A stretch of DNA of 20,706 nucleotides, from NCBI GenBank assembly GCA_001820255.1, contig MHPA01000026.1, forward strand, positions 3,756 to 24,461, in the 5' to 3' direction. The position numbers and the translations under genes are program-made. Below, piece by piece: positions 7,444-13,786 of this stretch. Source of the DNA: Candidatus Staskawiczbacteria bacterium RIFCSPLOWO2_01_FULL_38_12b. Its GTDB lineage: Bacteria; Patescibacteriota; Minisyncoccia; Minisyncoccales; Staskawiczbacteraceae. Below the pieces are notes generated by a model. That model was not told the origin of the DNA. It worked only from the letters and a program-made list of their open reading frames with translations, and searched no databases. Each line of letters begins with the position of its first letter. Positions within the stretch are counted from its first letter, which is position 1.

Positions 7444-7623
7444 TATACTTTGAATTACGAAACCCCTATTTTAAAAGAGTTTCGGGGTCTTTTACCCAAA
7501 TTTGGGCTATAAATTTACTATAATTTTTAGGCGGAGCCTTTGGCTAAGCCTAAAAATTCTATTAAATTTCTATCTCCAAATTTGAGCAAAATACCTCCGA
7601 GGTTTTTCGTAATTCAAAGTATA
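7444..7623. mobile_element. Long-hairpin repeat element E2 (MITE-like, no ORF)
   Basis: About 180 bp with perfect 19-bp ends: TATACTTTGAATTACGAAA on the left and its exact complement on the right. The core reads CTATAATTTTTAGGC, GC hairpin, AAGCCTAAAAATTCTATTAAATTT. It shares termini (CTTTGAATTACGAAA), a left-arm segment (GTTTCGGGGTCTTTT) and a right-arm segment (AAAATACCTC) with E1, but lacks the 34-bp block. It fills the gap between ssrA and infC. Confidence 0.75.
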
Positions 7624-7631
7624 CATATAAT

Positions 7632-8141
7632 TTGGAAAAAGTATTAATCAACAATTTTATACGGGCGAAAGAGGTACGAGTGATAAGCGAAACAGGTGAA
7701 CAGTTGGGAGTAATGAATATTTTTGCCGCCATTGATTTGGCAAAAGGCAAAGGCCTGGATTTAATCCAAGTTACAGAAAAAGTTGACCCGCCGGTATGTC
7801 GCATTGCCAACTACGGAAAATACCTTTATTCACTGCAAAAAAAGGAACGTAAAATAAAGGTAAACACCAAGATCACTAAGCTTAAAGAAATACAGCTTGG
7901 ATTTAACATAGCCCTTGGCGACATTGAAACAAAGGCTAAACAGGCAGAAAAGTTTTTAAAAGAAGGCGACAAAGTGAAAATAAGCATGGTGTTAAAAGGG
8001 AGGGAAAAGGCCATGGGAGATTTGGCGCAAAAAAAGGTAATCTTTTTTTTGGAAACTACCGACAAATTAATACCCCTCAAAGTGGAACGGGACTTAAAGC
8101 GTGAACCAAAAGGGTACACCATGATCATCTCAAAGGAGTAA
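7632..8141 (+). CDS. infC: Translation initiation factor IF-3
   Basis: 169 residues. The N-terminal domain begins with the signature INNFIRAKEVRVISETGEQLGVM, followed by LDLIQVTEKVDPPVCRIANYGKY. The linker and C-terminal 30S-binding domain contain KEIQLGFNIALGDIETKAKQAEKFL and KVKISMVLKGREKAM. IF-3 binds 30S, prevents premature subunit joining and proofreads start codons. The start is a TTG at 7632; no ATG or GTG exists in frame upstream, and family members begin at this position. Rare starts are a known feature of infC autoregulation. No Shine-Dalgarno precedes it, because element E2 ends 8 bases before the start. Followed by rpmI and rplT, the conserved infC operon. Confidence 0.96.
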   Translation: MEKVLINNFIRAKEVRVISETGEQLGVMNIFAAIDLAKGKGLDLIQVTEKVDPPVCRIANYGKYLYSLQKKERKIKVNTKITKLKEIQLGFNIALGDIETKAKQAEKFLKEGDKVKISMVLKGREKAMGDLAQKKVIFFLETTDKLIPLKVERDLKREPKGYTMIISKE

Positions 8142-8145
8142 TTGC

Positions 8146-8239
8146 GAATATACAAATTAAAAATTAATATACCAATATACAAATCACGATGATTCGTATA
8201 TTTGTAACATTCGTATATTTAAAAATATTCGTATATTCG
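8146..8239. repeat. A/T-rich iterated repeats between infC and rpmI
   Basis: Three copies of ATTCGTATATT (8192, 8209, 8227) and two of the near-complement AATATACAAAT (8147-8157, 8174-8184). The second and third can form a hairpin around ATCACGATGAT. An unused Shine-Dalgarno-like AAAGGAG overlaps the infC stop at 8133-8139, about 115 bases from the rpmI start. This suggests the repeats expanded between an original ribosome-binding site and rpmI. A regulatory role is possible but not shown. Confidence 0.5.
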
Positions 8240-8255
8240 TGAATACTCCAATACT

Positions 8256-8444
8256 ATGAATAAAACAAAAAAAGCATTAATAAAAAGATTTAAAATCACC
8301 GGAACCGGAAAAATTTTACGAAGGCAGGCAGGCCAGAATCATTATCGTGCAAAAAAAACCGGTGAAATGCGCAGGAAAGGCCGTAAATGGATTGAGCTTT
8401 CCAAATCTGAAACCAAACGCATAAAACGGTATTTACAAAGTTAA
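8256..8444 (+). CDS. rpmI: 50S ribosomal protein bL35
   Basis: 62 residues, highly basic, as expected for bL35. Recognisable segments are TKKALIKRFKITGTGKILRR, AGQNHYRAKKTGEMRRKGRKW and the tail SETKRIKRYL. Late-assembly protein of the large subunit. The ATG at 8256 has no Shine-Dalgarno; the upstream bases are CCAATACT. It lies between infC and rplT as in most bacteria. The leader repeats at 8146-8239 and the hairpins before rplT are candidate sites of operon control. Confidence 0.95.
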   Translation: MNKTKKALIKRFKITGTGKILRRQAGQNHYRAKKTGEMRRKGRKWIELSKSETKRIKRYLQS

Positions 8445-8461
8445 ATAATAAATGATAACCA

Positions 8462-8522
8462 AGCACAGAAATTTTTATCAAAATTTTGTGCTCGGTGTCA
8501 ATTTTTAATAAATTAAAAATTG
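8462..8522 (+). promoter_or_regulatory. Two hairpins before rplT
   Basis: Hairpin A (8462-8492) pairs AGCACAGAAATTTT with AAAATTTTGTGCT with one bulge/mismatch. Hairpin B (about 8499-8522) pairs CAATTTTTAA with TTAAAAATTG and ends two bases before the rplT ATG. No Shine-Dalgarno is present, so hairpin B may control start-codon access. Ribosomal protein L20 autoregulates this operon in other bacteria through leader structures, but these hairpins do not clearly match a published motif. Confidence 0.4.
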
Positions 8523-8524
8523 CC

Positions 8525-8878
8525 ATGACAAGAGTCAAAAAAGGAGCAACAGCCCATAAACACAAAAAGCACTTATTAAAACATGCCAAAGGTTTTAAGT
8601 ATGGCAGGAAATCAAAATACAAATTGGCAAAAGATGCGCTAAGGCATGCCTGGACATTCTCCTACCGCGATAGAAAGGTAAAAAAGAGGGATTTTAGGCA
8701 ATTATGGCAGTTGCAAATCAATGCCGCCGCACGGAAACTGGGAATTAACTACAGCAAACTCATTCATGGGTTAAAATTAAAAAAGATTGACCTTGATAGG
8801 AAAATTTTATCTGAACTGGTAGAAAAACACCCCGCCATCTTTGAAAAAATCATAGAAGAGGTAAAAGAAAAGAAATAA
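8525..8878 (+). CDS. rplT: 50S ribosomal protein bL20
   Basis: 117 residues from the ATG at 8525, giving MTRVKKGATAHKHKKHLLKHAKG, the normal N-terminus; an in-frame ATG 39 bases earlier lies in the hairpin leader and is rejected. The long basic N-terminal helix and the globular domain (INAAARKLGINYSKLIHGLK...LDRKILSELVEKHPAIFE) are complete. The protein binds 23S rRNA early in 50S assembly and represses its own operon in several bacteria. Last gene of the infC-rpmI-rplT set, followed directly by a strong terminator. Confidence 0.97.
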   Translation: MTRVKKGATAHKHKKHLLKHAKGFKYGRKSKYKLAKDALRHAWTFSYRDRKVKKRDFRQLWQLQINAAARKLGINYSKLIHGLKLKKIDLDRKILSELVEKHPAIFEKIIEEVKEKK

Positions 8879-8880
8879 TT

Positions 8881-8932
8881 ACAACCAATTAAAAACCACC
8901 CATATTATTCAGGGTGGTTTTTAATTGGTTGT
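8881..8932. terminator. Bidirectional terminator, perfect 21-bp stem
   Basis: ACAACCAATTAAAAACCACC plus C pairs perfectly with its complement at 8912-8932 around a 10-nt loop. The inner GC part CCACCC/GGGTGG followed by TTTTTAATT gives a terminator for rplT. The stem is longer than a typical intrinsic terminator, since the outer 10 bp extend beyond the U-tract. Confidence 0.8.
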
Positions 8933-8939
8933 AACGACA

Positions 8940-9050
8940 CTACGACATCATAACAACAACATTTCCGGTACCGCCTGTTTGCACAAACAACACGGAAAGC
9001 AGAAAAAAGAGGATCAATAATAAAAATAGTCTCCTGTTTTTTACCATCAT
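8940..9050 (-). CDS. Candidate 36-aa single-pass membrane protein
   Basis: A small frame on the minus strand from tandem ATGs at 9050 and 9047 to TAG at 8940. The N-terminus is basic (MMVKNRR), followed by a 16-residue hydrophobic stretch (LFLLLILFFLLSVLFV), then a short polar tail QTGGTGNVVVMMS. A TATAAT-like box lies about 18 bases upstream, but there is no good -35 and no Shine-Dalgarno. It sits alone between the rplT terminator and the broken alkyltransferase gene. The charge-then-hydrophobic layout is that of a small inner-membrane protein, but a frame this short can arise by chance. Confidence 0.35.
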   Translation of the reverse strand: MMVKNRRLFLLLILFFLLSVLFVQTGGTGNVVVMMS

Positions 9051-9135
9051 AATATTTTGTCTTTAATTATATTATCTTTAACTAATTGTATATGGTACGC
9101 CCAAAAAAGCAATGAACATCTATCCCCAGGTCGTG

Positions 9136-9547
9136 TTAAAAATATCCTTCCCTGGTTAGTAGTTTTATTTTATTGCCAACACCCCTGTTATATCCGCCAA
9201 TATCCCCGCCAGTCTTTACAACACGGTGACAGGGAATTTTGGGGTTATGATTTTTATGCAAAGCATTCCCCACCGCCTGGTAGGCCTTGGGATTTCCCGC
9301 CCTTTTTGCAACTTGTTTGTAGGTCAGGGGTCGTACGTTAATAACTTGATACTTTTTCGCCAAGATGCGTGCCAGATGTGTTCAAAAAAATAGGAGGCGT
9401 AGTAAAGCTACGCATACTATTTTTTGGGACACAGATGACGTGCAGGTTGGATGAAAAAGCGCAAGTTATTAACGTACGACCCCTCAGTACCTTGCCCATG
9501 GGGATTTTTCTCACCACATTATAAACTTTATCTTGAAATAAGGTCAT
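9136..9547 (-). pseudogene. O6-alkylguanine-DNA alkyltransferase (MGMT, DNA-binding domain type), interrupted by element E5
   Basis: The gene starts at the ATG at 9547 (overlapping the NUDIX 3' end by 20 bases) with MTLFQDKVYNVVRKIPMGKVL. It is then broken by a 157-bp hairpin element at 9327-9483 flanked by 3-bp TCA copies. It resumes in a different frame with TYKQVAKRAGNPKAYQAVGN. The active-site PCHRVV and the downstream GGDIGGYNRG of the family are intact. Removing the element and one TCA leaves 252 bases, an 83-codon gene plus stop. This is the size of the short MGMT/ATL-like proteins that lack the N-terminal domain. The presence of PCHR means a cysteine alkyl acceptor, not an alkyltransferase-like PWHR protein. 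As it stands the product is truncated. Last gene of the polX-NUDIX run, all DNA or nucleotide maintenance. Confidence 0.85.
9327..9483. mobile_element. Hairpin insertion element E5, 157 bp, with TCA target duplication
   Basis: Ends GGGGTCGTACGTTAATAACT and its exact complement are 22 bp of perfect terminal inverted repeat. The pairing continues imperfectly inward (CTTTTTC, TGTGTTC/GGGACACA, AAAAATAG/CTATTTTT) to an apical GCGTAG-CTACGC hairpin. Flanking bases are TCA at 9324-9326 and 9484-9486. The borders are fixed by the disrupted alkyltransferase gene, whose frame is restored by excision. No ORF, so movement would need a transposase in trans. Its centre differs in sequence from the other five elements, but the architecture is the same. 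Confidence 0.85.
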
Positions 9548-10019
9548 TGGCTTTTTTAAGTAAATTTTTAGCATTTTTAAAGGTTAATTTTTTTAAAGCT
9601 TGCTGGTAGGGCAGCCAGGCAAAACCGATATGCTCGTCTGAAAGAGTTATTTCTTTGGTATTTGTTTTAGCCAGATAAAAAACCACTAGTTTAAAAATCC
9701 ACGGCGCCTTGTTTTTATCCCTGTCCTGAGCCACGCCGAGGGGTTCTTTTTTCAAATCATAATTATTGCGAAAAAAATATTTTATATATTCTTTAAACCC
9801 GGGAATTATTTCCAAGTCTTTAATTCCTGTTTCTTCGGCCACTTCCCGTAATGCGGCATTTTCCGGACTTTCACCTTCCTCAATATGGCCTTTGGCAAAT
9901 TCCCAATGGCCCGACTGGTAATGCAACAGCAGATAATAGGGTGTACCTGTCCTGAGCCCAGTTGAAGGGTTATTTTCTATTCTATATATTAACGCTCCGG
10001 CTGAATTTTCCCTTGGCAT
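9528..10019 (-). CDS. NUDIX hydrolase (diadenosine tetraphosphatase-like)
   Basis: 163 residues. The NUDIX box is complete: GHIEEGESPENAALREVAEETGI (about 64-86), with the GX5EX7REUXEEXGU spacing and the REVAEE metal-binding core. The preceding HWEFAKG resembles the PKG before the box in Ap4A hydrolases, so cleavage of dinucleoside polyphosphates or damaged nucleotides is the likely role. Two copies of the dispersed GCTCAGG repeat are translated within it: PSTGLRTG at about residues 18-25 and PLGVAQDRD in the middle. The ATG at 10019 is one base after the polX stop, and the 3' end overlaps the alkyltransferase start. Family assignment is firm, substrate inferred. Confidence 0.92.
   Translation of the reverse strand: MPRENSAGALIYRIENNPSTGLRTGTPYYLLLHYQSGHWEFAKGHIEEGESPENAALREVAEETGIKDLEIIPGFKEYIKYFFRNNYDLKKEPLGVAQDRDKNKAPWIFKLVVFYLAKTNTKEITLSDEHIGFAWLPYQQALKKLTFKNAKNLLKKANDLISR
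9724..9743 (-). repeat. Dispersed GCTCAGG repeat, copy 1 in NUDIX gene
   Basis: Plus strand TCCTGAGCCACGCCGAGGGG, read in the gene as PLGVAQD. It shares the GGCTCAGGA end with the copy at 9951-9969. Confidence 0.5.
9951..9969 (-). repeat. Dispersed GCTCAGG repeat, copy 2 in NUDIX gene
   Basis: Plus strand CCTGAGCCCAGTTGAAGGG, read in the gene as PSTGLRTG in the loop between the first two strands. Same family as the copies at 1234, 1660, 3138 and 9724. Confidence 0.55.
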
Positions 10020-10020
10020 A

Positions 10021-11742
10021 TTATTTAAAATATTTTAATAACTCCAAAACTGGCAAAGTATTTATAATATCAGCAGATTCCGCCCAGCCGCGGCGGGCTT
10101 GCGAAACTCCATATTCCATCAATGCCATTTGGTCTTTGTGGTGCGAATCGGTATTGATAATCATTTTGACATTTTCGGCTTTGGTTCGCCTAATGTAAAA
10201 ATCACGTAAATCCAGCCTGGCGGAAGAATTAATTTCTAAAATGGTACCAGTTTCTTTTGCAAGACTTAACATTTTATCAAAATCAATTTGATATTCATCT
10301 CTTTGGTTTACTATCCGTCCCGTAGGATGGGCGATAATATCAACATGAGGATTTTTCATGGCTTTTTCAATACGCGCCATCATTTCTTTTTTTTCCATTT
10401 TGGTATTTAAATGCACTGAAGCGATTACATAATCCAATTGCGCCAGCACTTCGCTTTTAATATCAATTGATCCGTCTTTTAAAATATCGGCTTCAACACC
10501 ATGCAGAACTTGAAACTTAAAACCTGAATCCTGAAACTTTTTGTTAACTTTTTGAATCGCTTCGTGTTGTTTTAATAACTTTTTTTCATCCAATCCGTTT
10601 TCAATTTTTAGTGTTTTTGAATGGTCGGATATGCCAATATACTGATACCCTCTTTCCATAGCGGTCTTTGCCATAACTTCAATGGAATGTTGGCCGCCAT
10701 TCCAATTTGAATGACAATGCAAATCCCCCTTAATGTCTTTTAATTGGATTAATTTAGGTAATTTCCCCTCCAATGCGACGTCAACTTCCCCCGCATCTTC
10801 CCGTAATTCAGGTTCTATATAAGGCAAGCCAATGGCTTTATATACCTCTTCTTCGGTTTTCCCTGCAATCATTTTTGCCCCACGAAAGACTCCATACTCG
10901 CTTAATTTCAACCCCTTATCAATAGCCATTTTACGGGTTACAATATTATGGGCTTGCGAACCGGTAAAATACTGTAATGCCGCCCCGTAACTTTTTTGGG
11001 GCACTACTCGTAAATCCATATCAAAACCTGCCGCCATATGTACGGAAGACTTGGTGTTGCCCTTGCCCCACACTTTTTTAACTCCCGGCAAAGATACAAA
11101 AAAATCCATAACTTTTGCAGGATTGCCAGAAACTACTAAAAAATCCACATCGCCAATCGTTTCTTTTCTTCTTCGCAGCGATCCGGCTAAACTTGCCCTC
11201 TCCACTTCTTTTAGTCCTTCCAGTTTTTTTAGAACATCTCTTGCCACCGGCATAATATCTTGCAACAACGACCTTCCTTTATTTTGTTTTACAAATTCCA
11301 ATCCCTGGACAATATTTTTTTCCGTTTTTTCTCCAAAACCAAACAGGGGCGCAACCTCATGTTTTTTTACGGCTTTTTCCAAATCTTTTAAGTTTCTAAT
11401 TCCCAACTTCTGATAAAGCACTTTTATTTTTTTAGGACCTAAGCCCTCAACTTTTAAAAGCGCATCCATGTCCACAGGCAGGCTTTTTTTAAATTCTTCA
11501 TGAAGTTTTATTTTTCCGGTTTTTAAATATTCCTCTATGTGGTCCGACATTGCTTTGCCGATTCCTTCAATTTCCTCCAAAGCTTTCCTGCCTCCTTTAA
11601 TATATATTTTAGAAACATCATCTTTTAAGCCCTCCAAAGACGCCGCAGCTCTTTGATAAGCATACGGCTTAAAAGCCACCCCGTCTATTTCTAAAAACCG
11701 AGCTATATCATAAAAAAATTTGGCGATTTCTTGATTTTTCAT
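10021..11742 (-). CDS. polX: DNA polymerase X with PHP domain
   Basis: 573 residues, full length for bacterial PolX, a gap-filling repair polymerase with a PHP 3'-5' exonuclease/AP-endonuclease domain. The N-terminal 8-kDa-like helical domain (1-90) and helix-hairpin-helix elements (EGIGKAMSDHIEEYL near 59-73, VEGLGPKKIKVLY at 98-110) are present. The nucleotidyltransferase core has GSLRRRKETIGDVDFLVV with Asp198/Asp200 and the third acidic pair at 241-243 (DMD). PHP metal ligands are visible at HCH 342-344, DH 373-374, HGVEAD 414-419, H444, H472 and TDSH 531-534. Residues 403-413 (FQDSGFKFQVL) come from a CAGG-ATTCAGG-like reiterated stretch, possibly another short insertion. The start overlaps the MFS stop (TAATG). 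Confidence 0.97.
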   Translation of the reverse strand: MKNQEIAKFFYDIARFLEIDGVAFKPYAYQRAAASLEGLKDDVSKIYIKGGRKALEEIEGIGKAMSDHIEEYLKTGKIKLHEEFKKSLPVDMDALLKVEGLGPKKIKVLYQKLGIRNLKDLEKAVKKHEVAPLFGFGEKTEKNIVQGLEFVKQNKGRSLLQDIMPVARDVLKKLEGLKEVERASLAGSLRRRKETIGDVDFLVVSGNPAKVMDFFVSLPGVKKVWGKGNTKSSVHMAAGFDMDLRVVPQKSYGAALQYFTGSQAHNIVTRKMAIDKGLKLSEYGVFRGAKMIAGKTEEEVYKAIGLPYIEPELREDAGEVDVALEGKLPKLIQLKDIKGDLHCHSNWNGGQHSIEVMAKTAMERGYQYIGISDHSKTLKIENGLDEKKLLKQHEAIQKVNKKFQDSGFKFQVLHGVEADILKDGSIDIKSEVLAQLDYVIASVHLNTKMEKKEMMARIEKAMKNPHVDIIAHPTGRIVNQRDEYQIDFDKMLSLAKETGTILEINSSARLDLRDFYIRRTKAENVKMIINTDSHHKDQMALMEYGVSQARRGWAESADIINTLPVLELLKYFK

Positions 11743-12374
11743 TATTTTCTCTCTATGGGAATTCTTACCACATTTCTATTCTTCGGCGAAATATCATCTT
11801 TAATAACCAAGAGTGATATGGCTGCAACAAAAGTAAGAACACTGATAAAAACCAACACTGGTTTAAAGCCGAACGTAGCAACCGCAATGCCGCCAATTCC
11901 ACCAGCAACGCCAGCGGCACCCCCCAAACAAGTGCTATAGGTGCTCCAGGTTAAGGCCTCCCTGCCTTTATTGATGTGACGGGTAAATATTGCCGCAAAG
12001 GAAGGAAGAATCATAGCCGCAGAAACTCCGTAGAAAATTTGTAGCGCATAAATGTGCCAAGACTGGTTGGAAATAATATATCCCAACGGCACAAGCGACA
12101 TCATGAAAGTTCCCGCCACCATCCACCAATAGTCATCCCTCTCGCCATGATTTTTATCAAGGTAGTGGCCAATAGGTATTTGCAATGTTGATTTTGTTAT
12201 CCAATAAAAAAGTGATGCAAACCCTGCAACCTTAACCCCTTCCGAAACGCTACCTACCGTAATATTTTGGACAATAAAAATGGCAAAAATGGGCGCCATT
12301 AATCCCCAGCCTAAATTAATAAAAAAATCACTGAGGATTAACACTTTTACTATATTGCTAATAAGTTTTGGCAT
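11742..12374 (-). CDS. Half-length MFS-like membrane protein (6 TM)
   Basis: About 210 residues with roughly six hydrophobic segments, starting MPKLISNIVKVLILSDFFINLGWG. Segments such as FASLFYWITKSTLQIPIGHYLDK carry an MFS-type A-loop (G-x-x-x-D), and TFMMSLVPLGYII, LQIFYGVSAAMILPSFAAIF and GGAAGVAGGIGGIAV follow. A normal MFS transporter has about 400 residues and 12 segments. Here a clean stop after VIKDDISPKNRNVVRIPIERK is followed by polX in overlapping TAATG, so this looks like a genuine half-size protein that would need to dimerise, not a truncation. I chose the ATG at 12374; a longer frame to 12431 would be coded by hairpin element E3. Substrate unknown. Confidence 0.8.
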   Translation of the reverse strand: MPKLISNIVKVLILSDFFINLGWGLMAPIFAIFIVQNITVGSVSEGVKVAGFASLFYWITKSTLQIPIGHYLDKNHGERDDYWWMVAGTFMMSLVPLGYIISNQSWHIYALQIFYGVSAAMILPSFAAIFTRHINKGREALTWSTYSTCLGGAAGVAGGIGGIAVATFGFKPVLVFISVLTFVAAISLLVIKDDISPKNRNVVRIPIERK

Positions 12375-12390
12375 ATGGGGAAAAATAGTT

Positions 12391-12553
12391 AGAGATGGTT
12401 GCAAAAGTCGCTTTTGAGGATAAACTTTCATTTTTCAGAGCGAAAATTTGATAGAATTTGGAAGTTTAGCTTTAGCTAAGCCGAGAGATTATAGCAAATT
12501 TACAGCTGAAAAATGAAAATTTAGACCAAATGTGGACTTTTGTAACCATCTCT
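12391..12553. mobile_element. Long-hairpin repeat element E3 (MITE-like, no ORF)
   Basis: Ends AGAGATGGTTGCAAAAGTC and GACTTTTGTAACCATCTCT pair over 19 bp with one mismatch. If the border is set at GAGATGG, flanking TTA copies could be a 3-bp target duplication. The core is in the opposite orientation to E1: CGAAAATTTGATAGAATTT, then a GTTTAGCTTTAGCTAAGCC hairpin, then ATTATAGCAAATTT. It lies between the greA terminator and the MFS gene and extends the apparent MFS frame upstream. Confidence 0.72.
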
Positions 12554-12587
12554 TACTAGTATTCTAGTATTATACTCAAATTACCAG

Positions 12588-12618
12588 CAAAAAAGAAGCT
12601 TGTTAGAGCTTCTTTTTT
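12588..12618 (-). terminator. greA terminator
   Basis: GAAGCT / AGCTTC stem flanked by A6/T6 (minus strand ends CTTCTTTTTTGC). It lies about 18-48 bases after the greA stop. Confidence 0.8.
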
Positions 12619-12635
12619 ACGTTTTTTTAGATTTT

Positions 12636-13112
12636 TTAACTAATTTCGTATTTGATATTTTTTATCTTATAGCGCATTTTTTCCGGTAATGAAACTGTAA
12701 TCTGATCTCCCACTTTATGTCCTAAAAGAGCCTTGCCCACCGGAGACTCGTTGCTGATTTTCCCCAACACTGGATCCGCTTCTAAGGTTCCGGTAATCAT
12801 AAACTCATTATCTCTTCCATTAACATCTATGGCAACTTTAGCTCCGATTCCCACAAATATCTGCTTTTCTTTTGGAGGAATTTTTATTAATTCATGATAC
12901 TCTAAAATATTTTTTAATTCATCAATCCTAAACCTTAACGCATCCATATCTTCATGGTAACTGATAAACTCCGAATTTATATCTTCAGATTCAAGCATTC
13001 TTGGAGCCTCCTGCCCAACCGTTTTATTGCGCTCAAAAACGACCAGTTCTTCGTGCTCTTTTTTTAATTGCTGTAATTTTCCCTTAGTTATATAAAAGAT
13101 TTTTTCCTCCAT
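12636..13112 (-). CDS. greA: GreA/GreB family transcription elongation factor
   Basis: 158 residues, normal length. An N-terminal coiled-coil (about 5-75) is followed by the FKBP-like C-terminal domain with VGIGAKVAIDVNGRDNEFMITGTLEADPVLGKISNESPVGKALLGHKVGDQITVSLP, the most conserved part of the family. Gre factors insert the coiled-coil into the RNA polymerase secondary channel and stimulate cleavage of backtracked RNA. The coiled-coil tip reads MLESEDINSEF rather than the usual GDLSENAEY. Acidic residues are retained, but the motif is divergent, so cleavage activity is likely but not certain. The EF-Tu-like gene ends 30 bases upstream and the two may be co-transcribed. A terminator follows. 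Confidence 0.9.
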   Translation of the reverse strand: MEEKIFYITKGKLQQLKKEHEELVVFERNKTVGQEAPRMLESEDINSEFISYHEDMDALRFRIDELKNILEYHELIKIPPKEKQIFVGIGAKVAIDVNGRDNEFMITGTLEADPVLGKISNESPVGKALLGHKVGDQITVSLPEKMRYKIKNIKYEIS

Positions 13113-13142
13113 AGTACATTTTATTTTTTTTATTCCAAAATG

Positions 13143-13502
13143 TCAAACTTTATATACCCTATATCCTTCCCTGGCTTTTTCTTTCGTTTTTAATCCGATA
13201 TTGTCGCCTTTTTTCGCTTTTTTAATTTCTTTATGATTGACCTGCATAGTTCCAACTTTCTGGTTAAAGTCGGTGGCATCCCCGCCTACAATCCTGATTT
13301 GGTCTTTCCAAGATAAGGGAGCTGAAAGCTTGATTGCCACCACATTAATATTTGAAAAATAATGGGAAACCCGCCCCACCAACTTTCCCTTGATGTTTTT
13401 AATACCAAAAAACAAAGGCTCCTTTTTGACGGCTGGTTTTGCCAGCCGCTTTTTTGGCTTGATTTTTATGATTTTTTTTGGTTTTACTGTTGGTTTGGAC
13501 AT
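13143..13502 (-). CDS. Translation elongation factor-like protein (EF-Tu domain-2 fold)
   Basis: 119 residues. After a lysine/proline-rich N-terminus (SKPTVKPKKIIKIKPKKR, about 1-30) comes a single beta-barrel. It contains GRVSHYFSNINVVAIKLSAPLSWKDQIRI, then TDFNQKVGTMQVNHKEIKKAKKGDNIGLK and EGYRVYKV. This matches the small stand-alone 'translation elongation factor-like' family, which resembles domain 2 of EF-Tu and lacks a GTPase domain. Its role is not established; RNA or ribosome binding is inferred from the fold and basic tail. A 7-bp hairpin (TTAATTC/GAATTAA, 13504-13522) sits directly before the ATG and there is no clear Shine-Dalgarno. Confidence 0.82.
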   Translation of the reverse strand: MSKPTVKPKKIIKIKPKKRLAKPAVKKEPLFFGIKNIKGKLVGRVSHYFSNINVVAIKLSAPLSWKDQIRIVGGDATDFNQKVGTMQVNHKEIKKAKKGDNIGLKTKEKAREGYRVYKV

Positions 13503-13564
13503 ATTAATTCAAAGCGAATTAAGTTAATGACTTATTTTACCAGGAAAAAACCGGTAATGCAAAG

Positions 13565-13597
13565 CAAAGACCGTCTCGCAAAACGAAACGGTCTTTG
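13565..13597 (-). terminator. Hairpin terminator downstream of the ncRNA/E4 unit
   Basis: CAAAGACCGT / ACGGTCTTTG, a 10-bp stem with a further CTCG/CGAA inner pairing. On the minus strand it is downstream of the candidate ncRNA (13858-14008) and of element E4, and upstream of the EF-Tu-like gene. A run of T is weak (CTTTG), so efficiency is uncertain. Confidence 0.55.
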
Positions 13598-13701
13598 ATA
13601 GACCTGCTGATTAAAGGTTTCCGTGATGAAATAGTAAAATTTCAGAACGAAAATTTGATAGAATTTTGAGGCTTATGCTTGTCATAAGCTGAAAAATTAT
13701 A

Positions 13702-13766
13702 TCTAATATAATTAATCACTCGGTCGGAATGATAAATTGCGATTTCTCATTCCTCCCTCCTTCATA
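13702..13766. repeat. 65-bp insert nested in element E4
   Basis: It splits the E4 core between two copies of ATTATA (13696-13701 and 13767-13772), as a 6-bp target duplication would. It contains its own hairpin GGAATGA (13726) / TCATTCC (13747). The other core-bearing elements run straight through this point. Confidence 0.5.
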
Positions 13767-13786
13767 ATTATAGCAAATTTGCAGTT

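Noticed and set aside
7626..7631. TATAAT as the infC promoter
   Set aside because: It directly abuts the TTG start, so transcription would begin inside the conserved IF-3 N-terminus; probably chance in A/T-rich DNA.
8486..8524. Longer bL20 start
   Set aside because: Codes through the leader hairpin; bL20 starts with M-x-R-V-K.
9338..9574. 78-codon minus-strand ORF as an independent gene
   Set aside because: It joins a few NUDIX out-of-frame codons, the first part of the alkyltransferase and sequence of element E5; only the MTLFQ...GKVL part is real.
12375..12431. Upstream extension of the MFS-like gene
   Set aside because: The extra codons are read from the terminal repeat of element E3; MPKLISN at 12374 is a more natural start before the first membrane segment.
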